This document shows, piece after piece, positions 6,699 to 11,074 of a DNA stretch of 11,074 bases (its first letter is position 1; each line of letters opens with the position of its first letter). Location of the stretch: NCBI GenBank assembly GCA_001797035.1, contig MGOE01000107.1, positions 341 to 11,414 on the forward strand, in the 5' to 3' direction. The position numbers and the translations under genes are program-made. The notes under the pieces were generated by a model. That model had not been told where the DNA came from and did not search any database. It saw nothing but the letters and a program-made list of their open reading frames with translations. Source of the DNA: Chloroflexi bacterium RBG_16_72_14. GTDB taxonomy: Bacteria > Chloroflexota > Limnocylindria > Limnocylindrales > CSP1-4.

Positions 6699-8449
6699 GA
6701 CCCCGGGTTGCGCCCCGAGGCCCACGCCTCGACCACTCCGCGCAGCGTCGGCAGGGCGAGGGCTCCGCTGCCCAGCACCGTGTCGTGGAAGCCGCGGACG
6801 TCGAAGGCCGGGCCGAGGCGCTCGCCGGTCTCGGCACGCAGCCGGAGCAGCTCCAGCTGGCCGGTCTTGTAGGCGAGCGCCTGGCCGGGCAGCACGATGT
6901 AGCGGTCAACCTCGTTGCCGATGTTGTTGGGCGCGAGGGCGGAATGATCGAGCATGAACCGGATCGCCCGGTCGCGCGACCAGCCCAGGGCGTGCATGCC
7001 GGTGTCCACGACCAGGCGCGCCGCGCGCCAGGCGTCGAACGAGAGGACGCCGATCCGGTCCAGGTCGCCGCTGTACAGCCCCATCTCGTCCGACAGGCGC
7101 TCGGTGTACAGGCCCCAGCCCTCGAAGAACGCGGTGGGGCCGAGGTGGCGCCGGAACTCCGGCAGGTGCGGCAGCTCCTGGCCGATCGCGATCTGGAGGT
7201 GGTGGCCGGGCACCGCCTCGTGGAAGGCGAGCGCCTCCGCCTCGTACCGGGGGCGGGTCTCGGGCCGCGAGGTGTTGATGAAGAACTGGCCCGGGCGCGA
7301 GCCGTCCACGGCCGGCTGGCGGTAGTAGGCGATCGTCGAGTGCTCCGACTCGAACGGTGCCATCCGCACGACCTCGCAAGGCGCCTGCGGCAGCCGCCCG
7401 AACCAGGACGGGATCGCCTCGACCGCGCGGGCGAGGCTGGTGGCCGCCCGCTCGTAGACCTCGTCGCCGGTGGCGAAGTAGAGCGACGGGTCCGCGCGCA
7501 GGCTCGCCAGGGCCGCCTCGAGCGACGGCGCCCCGATCGTCCGCCCGGCGAGGTCCGCGAGCTCGGCGTCGATGCGGGCGATCTCGTCCAGGCCGATACG
7601 GTGGAGGGTCTCGGCGTCGAGGTCGAGCGAGGTGTGCACCCGGATCAGGCGGCGGTAGCCGTCCGGGCCGCCGTCCACGTGGCACATCCCCGGGTGCTCC
7701 TGCGACCGGGACGCGGGCAGGATCTCGGTGACCAGCGCGTCGTGCAGGCGCTCGAAGGCCGGCCGGATGGCGTCGTCCACCGCGGCGCGGAGGTCGGTGG
7801 CGAACCGCTCGCGCTCGGCCGTCGTCCAGCCGGGGAGCCCGTCGATCTCCGCGAGCGGCGCGAGGAACGGCCAGTCGTCGGCCGGGCCGTCGAGCAGCTC
7901 CTCCAGGATGGCGACCGTGCGGTCGCCCGGCGCCCGGCAGGCCACGCGGCCATCCGCGAGGCTCCGGCGCAGCGTCGCCAGGTGGCGATCGGCGAAGACC
8001 GCCATCTCGCGCCAACGCGTCACCATGTTCCGGCCGTCGGCGGGCGTCTCGAGGCGCTGGTAGTCGGGGACCTGGAGCAGCTCGGCCGGCACGCCGTCGA
8101 GTGGGTCCACGTTCCATTCCAGGAGGCCGGTGTCGAGCTCGGCGATGTCGGAGTCGATGGTCTCGCGCAGCGCCGACAGCGTGACCGAGTCCTCGCCGGC
8201 CAGCAGGCCGGGATCGAGGGCCGCCGCGCGGTCACGCAGGGCGGCGAAGCGTGCCCGGGCCGCGGCGATGCCCTCGGGTGTGGGGTCCGACAGGCGGTCG
8301 TCGAACCGATCGTCGCCGACCGCGGTCGCGAACAGCGGATGCGTCTCGAGGAAGGTGTCCCAGTACTCGGCCGCGAGACGCGCCAGCGCCTCCGGCTCGC
8401 CGGGCTCCACGGGGTTCAGGCTCACGACCGGATCTGCGAGTCCGTCCAT
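6695..8449 (-). CDS. DUF885-family metallopeptidase-like protein
   Basis: A 584-residue protein of the DUF885 family, a mostly helical group related to zinc metallopeptidases and usually regarded as peptidases or carboxypeptidase-like. The metal-binding signature HEAVPGHH is at 410-417 (pattern HExxPGHH), and a downstream glutamate in FFEGWGLYTE (Glu443) is the expected third ligand; a conserved DTGMHALGW follows near 480-488. Length is normal (about 550-600). There is no signal peptide, so a cytoplasmic role in peptide turnover is likely. ATG 8449 is preferred over an in-frame TTG at 8458, because AGGA directly abuts the TTG and could not serve it. Its stop overlaps the MFS start, so the two are probably co-transcribed; a functional link is only inferred. 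Confidence 0.9.
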   Translation of the reverse strand: MDGLADPVVSLNPVEPGEPEALARLAAEYWDTFLETHPLFATAVGDDRFDDRLSDPTPEGIAAARARFAALRDRAAALDPGLLAGEDSVTLSALRETIDSDIAELDTGLLEWNVDPLDGVPAELLQVPDYQRLETPADGRNMVTRWREMAVFADRHLATLRRSLADGRVACRAPGDRTVAILEELLDGPADDWPFLAPLAEIDGLPGWTTAERERFATDLRAAVDDAIRPAFERLHDALVTEILPASRSQEHPGMCHVDGGPDGYRRLIRVHTSLDLDAETLHRIGLDEIARIDAELADLAGRTIGAPSLEAALASLRADPSLYFATGDEVYERAATSLARAVEAIPSWFGRLPQAPCEVVRMAPFESEHSTIAYYRQPAVDGSRPGQFFINTSRPETRPRYEAEALAFHEAVPGHHLQIAIGQELPHLPEFRRHLGPTAFFEGWGLYTERLSDEMGLYSGDLDRIGVLSFDAWRAARLVVDTGMHALGWSRDRAIRFMLDHSALAPNNIGNEVDRYIVLPGQALAYKTGQLELLRLRAETGERLGPAFDVRGFHDTVLGSGALALPTLRGVVEAWASGRNPGS

Positions 8450-8457
8450 CGCCGGCA

Positions 8458-8463
8458 ATCCTA
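8458..8463 (-). promoter_or_regulatory. TAGGAT before DUF885: -10 element or Shine-Dalgarno
   Basis: TAGGAT fits the TANNNT -10 pattern of GC-rich bacteria and ends 8 nt before the ATG at 8449, a distance that fits a leaderless or nearly leaderless transcript. The same bases contain AGGA, 9 nt from the ATG, which could instead be a ribosome site. Sequence alone cannot separate the two readings. Confidence 0.35.
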
Positions 8464-8546
8464 GCGAGCCGGGGCCATCGTGGACCGGGCCTCGGGTGTC
8501 GGCTCGATGACACCTCCGCGACCGCGAGCCCGGCCGGCCCGCCGCG

Positions 8547-9722
8547 TCAGCGCAGGCAATCGCCGACGTCCACGGCTCCCGTGCGCCCGAACGCGGGCGC
8601 GATGCGCACGGACACGGCCGTCGGGGTCAGGGCGTAACCCACGCCGGGGTCCGTCCGCGACTCGGCGAACACGAGCCCGCCGATCGTCCCGTCGGCGAGC
8701 ACGAGCGGTCCGCCCGAGTCGCCTGGGTCCACCGCCGCGCGCAGCTCGAGGATGTCGCGGGTCACGCGATCCTCGCCGTAGATGTCGCGGCCCGTCGCCG
8801 GGTACTCGCCCGATACGGCCGCCGCGAGGACGACCAGCGGCCCGCCGCCGGCGTAGCCGAGGACCGCGCCCTGCTCGCCGCGCTCCGGGTCGCGTGTCGT
8901 GAACCGAAGCGGGCGCCCGGCCAGGCCGGGGACGTACAGCACGGCGACGTCCAGGTCCGGGTCGAACAGGACGGGGGTCGCATCCACCACCTCCCCGCCG
9001 AGCGTGGCGCGGATCGTGCGGGCACCCGCGACCACGTGGGCGTTGGTCACCAGGTATTCAGCCGCGACCAGGGTGCCGGTGCCGGTCACCAGCGTGTCGC
9101 AGGCGCGGGTGGAGATGCGGGCGGTCCCGCCCGCCGCGGCCGCGGCGATGGCACCCGCCTGGGTGTCGGTCGGGATGTCCACGCCGGGCAGGGGGATGGG
9201 GTCGAGACCCACGAACACGTCGGGCAGGCCGGAGTCGTCGAGGGCCGACGCGACCTCCGCCACCACCTCGGTCGGGGGCGGCAGGACGGCGGACAGGTTC
9301 CGGACCGCGGTGGAGTGCGAGGCCTCGCGGCCGAGCGTGGGGAACGGGCCGGCCACGAGCAGTCCGCCGACCAGCCAGACCAGGAGCACGGCCTGGGCGG
9401 CTCCCAGCGCCCCGCCGATGCCGCGCTCGACCCCGGACAGGACGCCGCGTCCCAGCCGGGCGGCGAGAGCGCCGCCGATCGAAGAGCCGACGGTCTCGCC
9501 GACGAGCACTGCGGCGAGGATGGCGCCGAGCACGGCGATGGCCCGGGGGATCGGCTCCAGGCCGGCCGTGATGTCGACCAGCCACGGGCCGGCGTTGAGC
9601 GCGAGCAGGAGCCCGGTCACCGCGCCCGCGATCCCGCCGACCTGCGGCAGCGCTCCGGTGCGGACGCCGGCGAGGACCGCGCCCACGAGGAGCAGCACCG
9701 CGGCCAGGTCGAACAGGTTCAC
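8547..9722 (-). CDS. Membrane-anchored trypsin-like serine protease, MarP type (CvpA + protease)
   Basis: A 391-residue protein with a CvpA-like membrane region of four helices (about 6-24, 29-47, 62-80, 106-124) followed by a chymotrypsin-fold protease outside the membrane. The catalytic triad is readable: His229 in LVTNAHVVAG, Asp258 in FDPDLDVAVL and Ser336 in DPGDSGGPL. Cys208 just before the protease core and Cys389 three residues from the C-terminus match the positions of the disulfide that stabilises the mycobacterial MarP protease, so an extracytoplasmic disulfide is likely. MarP acts in acid and oxidative stress resistance; that role here is inferred. GTG 9722 is chosen because the first helix begins with it (VNLFDLAAVLLL); a GTG at 9857 would add 45 non-conserved residues and overlap the upstream gene. 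No Shine-Dalgarno is visible; a GATACT ends 6 nt upstream. Confidence 0.9.
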   Translation of the reverse strand: MNLFDLAAVLLLVGAVLAGVRTGALPQVGGIAGAVTGLLLALNAGPWLVDITAGLEPIPRAIAVLGAILAAVLVGETVGSSIGGALAARLGRGVLSGVERGIGGALGAAQAVLLVWLVGGLLVAGPFPTLGREASHSTAVRNLSAVLPPPTEVVAEVASALDDSGLPDVFVGLDPIPLPGVDIPTDTQAGAIAAAAAGGTARISTRACDTLVTGTGTLVAAEYLVTNAHVVAGARTIRATLGGEVVDATPVLFDPDLDVAVLYVPGLAGRPLRFTTRDPERGEQGAVLGYAGGGPLVVLAAAVSGEYPATGRDIYGEDRVTRDILELRAAVDPGDSGGPLVLADGTIGGLVFAESRTDPGVGYALTPTAVSVRIAPAFGRTGAVDVGDCLR

Positions 9723-9728
9723 CCGGCG

Positions 9729-9734
9729 AGTATC
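9729..9734 (-). promoter_or_regulatory. Candidate -10 element for the protease gene (leaderless)
   Basis: GATACT (4 of 6 to TATAAT) ends exactly 6 nt before the GTG at 9722, so transcription would be expected to begin at the G of the start codon. No -35 consensus is seen. It overlaps by two bases the right-hand end of a perfect inverted repeat (9733-9758). Confidence 0.35.
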
Positions 9735-9758
9735 GGCGAGGTCCGCGATCCTCGCCGA
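9733..9758. promoter_or_regulatory. Perfect 9-bp inverted repeat: candidate operator
   Basis: TCGGCGAGG at 9733-9741 and CCTCGCCGA at 9750-9758 are exact reverse complements with an 8-bp spacer. A further CGGCGAG at 9724-9730 repeats the half-site directly. The palindrome covers the place where the -35/-10 spacer of the protease promoter would lie, as many repressor operators do. It could instead be a hairpin ending the GH16 transcript, 65 nt past that stop codon, but no T-run follows. Confidence 0.5.
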
Positions 9759-9822
9759 CGGGCGGCCGTGCCGGTCGCCGGGCGGTGCGTCTGCCTCGGA
9801 CGAGACCGGCAGGAAGCCCCGC

Positions 9823-10662
9823 TCAGCCGCGGTCGTCGAAGGCCGGCGGTCGGGCACCCGGCCCGGTCGTGGGCCGCCACCCGCGGAAGCGCTCGACGAC
9901 GAAGGTCTTCGGATACCGCTCGAGCGGGGAGGCCGGCCCGGGTCCGTCGGCGAACTCGTAGACGTTGAGCATGACCTGCATCGGGTACGACGGGGACTGG
10001 CCGACGACCCTGACCAGCCGCTGATCGACGTAGAAGGCCAGGTGGTCGGGCGTCCACAGGGCGGCGTAGTCGTGGGGGGCCGTCGCGTCGATCTCCACCG
10101 CCACGGCCTTGAAGTCGTCCCGGATCAACGGGTCACCAAACGGGTGGACGCCCATCCCGATCCGCGCGCTCGTCGGCCCGACGTCCCGCCCGAAGACCTC
10201 GCAGATGCAGATCTCGGCGGATCGGCGGGGGTCGTCCTCGTAGCCGATCATCCACAGGGCGACCATGTTCACCGGATCGGCGATCGCCCTGGCGCGGAGC
10301 TCGAACAGGCCGTAGCGCGGCGTGTACAGGGCGACCGACGGCTGCGCCTCGCGGACCACCAGGTCCGGGCGGAAGCGGTGCTGGCCGGTGGTCGACCCGA
10401 CCGGCCCGGCGAACAGGCCGGTCTGCAGCGACGACACCCGCAGCGGGCCGTTCCACTCCGGGCTCCAGGGCGGCTGGTCCGCGTCGATCCGCAGGCGGAG
10501 GACGCCCTGGTCGAGGTCGTAGCGCGCGGCGGACGCCGCGCGGGAGCTCCACTGCGGCAGGTAGTGCAAGATCCACAGGCGCTCGTCGAGCGACGGACGG
10601 TCGAAGGCGTCCTCGACCTCGAGCTCGTGGCCCGCGCGGTCGAGGGTCGTCGGCGGGCTCAC
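9823..10662 (-). CDS. GH16-fold glycoside hydrolase-like protein with altered active-site motif
   Basis: A 279-residue jelly-roll protein of glycoside hydrolase family 16, whose members cut beta-1,3/1,4-glucans and galactans. Family landmarks in order: EDAFDRP near the N-terminus, LFELRARA, ALWMIG, the active-site strand AEICICEVFG, HDYAALWTPDHLAFYVDQ, and PMQVMLNVYEF. The nucleophile and acid/base glutamates are present as Glu150 and Glu155, but the aspartate expected between them (ExDxxE) is Cys152. No signal peptide is visible, which is unusual for GH16, so it may be cytoplasmic, exported in another way, or have a different role. The GTG at 10662 overlaps the stop of the upstream gene (GTGA), with GAGGTGG about 10 nt before it; the frame is open further up but Arg-rich. 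Activity is uncertain. Confidence 0.78.
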   Translation of the reverse strand: MSPPTTLDRAGHELEVEDAFDRPSLDERLWILHYLPQWSSRAASAARYDLDQGVLRLRIDADQPPWSPEWNGPLRVSSLQTGLFAGPVGSTTGQHRFRPDLVVREAQPSVALYTPRYGLFELRARAIADPVNMVALWMIGYEDDPRRSAEICICEVFGRDVGPTSARIGMGVHPFGDPLIRDDFKAVAVEIDATAPHDYAALWTPDHLAFYVDQRLVRVVGQSPSYPMQVMLNVYEFADGPGPASPLERYPKTFVVERFRGWRPTTGPGARPPAFDDRG

Positions 10663-11074
10663 GCGGCCACGACCACCTCGAGCGGCGCGGCGTCGCCAAA
10701 GGCCTGGATCGTGTACCTGCCCGGCTCGAGCTCGCCGAGGTCCACGACCGTCGACTTGAGCATCGCGAGCTCGATGCAGGCGACGTCCGGTCCGGCGGCG
10801 CTGCCCTCGAGGATCGTGAGGGTGAACGTGGAGCCGTCGCGCACGACGTCCACGCCGGCGAGCACGTAGCAGGGCTCCACGCCGCTCCACCACCGGAGCT
10901 CGACCGCGACCCGTCGCCCGTTGACCGACGCGCGCAGGCCGGTGGCCGCGATGTCGTGTACGCCGACCGCACCCGGCACCGGGTCCACGGGCGTCGCCGG
11001 GATGTCGCCGTCGCCGCCACCGGCGCCCGGGTCGGCGGGGATGATGCCGCCGCCCTGCCCGGGATCGCTGCCGC
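10659..11074 (-). CDS. Putative exported beta-sandwich-domain protein, 5' end beyond window
   Basis: The last 137 codons of a gene that enters from the right edge without a visible start. The first 35 or so visible residues are Gly/Pro/Asp-rich, with GGG, PADPG and IPATPVDPVPG stretches typical of an exposed linker. The rest is a compact all-beta domain with strands such as RVAVELRWWSG, TFTLTILEGS and GRYTIQAFGD, ending in EVVVAA. Two cysteines (in EPCYVLAG and VACIELA) could form a disulfide. The layout resembles the C-terminal domain of secreted lipoprotein-like proteins, but I cannot name a family and no catalytic motif is seen. Its TGA overlaps the GH16 start, so the two are probably translated together. 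Confidence 0.7.
   Translation of the reverse strand, partial: GSDPGQGGGIIPADPGAGGGDGDIPATPVDPVPGAVGVHDIAATGLRASVNGRRVAVELRWWSGVEPCYVLAGVDVVRDGSTFTLTILEGSAAGPDVACIELAMLKSTVVDLGELEPGRYTIQAFGDAAPLEVVVAA

Noticed and set aside
4216..6909. An 897-codon minus-strand frame spanning ilvD and the MFS gene
   Set aside because: It is in a different frame from both conserved proteins and encodes Arg/Pro-rich sequence with no recognisable motif.
9723..9857. Longer N-terminus for the protease from GTG 9857
   Set aside because: The added 45 residues are polar, non-conserved and would precede the CvpA-like first helix, which normally starts right at the N-terminus; the upstream gene end would also be overlapped.

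Overview
This 11 kb window is very GC-rich and densely coded, and every gene I can support lies on the minus strand, so transcription runs from high to low coordinates. An F420-type luciferase-like oxidoreductase, a MarP-like CvpA/serine protease fusion, frequent GTG starts and four-base gene overlaps suggest a GC-rich Chloroflexota (Limnocylindria/Ellin6529-like) or an actinobacterium. I lean to Chloroflexota from gene content, but this is inference; no rRNA or other phylogenetic marker is present.

Layout in transcription order. (1) 11074-9823: the 3' part of a gene for a probably exported protein (Gly/Pro/Asp-rich linker, then a small beta-sandwich-like domain with two cysteines), overlapped by four bases by a GH16-fold glycoside hydrolase-like gene without a visible signal peptide. 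(2) 9722-8547: a membrane-anchored trypsin-like protease of the MarP type. (3) 8449-5046: a DUF885 metallopeptidase-like protein, overlapped by four bases by an MFS transporter fused to a C-terminal cyclic-nucleotide-binding domain. (4) 4880-1178: ilvD (dihydroxyacid dehydratase), a LLM-class flavin/F420 oxidoreductase and a tandem-GNAT acetyltransferase, joined by ATGA and GTGA overlaps, so almost certainly one operon. (5) 1177-737: the only long gene-free stretch, holding a 20-bp minisatellite of six units, strong hairpins and three copies of CATGTGCA. (6) 736-1: the 5' part of a divergent class-1 dihydroorotate dehydrogenase-like gene (pyrD family), cut by the window edge.

Metabolically the window mixes amino-acid biosynthesis (IlvD), probable pyrimidine-type flavin chemistry (DHOD-like) and envelope functions (protease, GH16, transporter). 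No mobile element, CRISPR array, tRNA or rRNA gene was seen. The points most worth a second look are the MFS-cNMP fusion with an intact-looking ligand cassette, the GH16 protein whose central catalytic-motif Asp is Cys, the DHOD relative lacking the usual substrate loop, the minisatellite with adjacent repeated octamer upstream of that DHOD gene, and a set of -10-like hexamers placed so close to start codons that the mRNAs could be leaderless, one of them abutting a perfect 9-bp inverted repeat.
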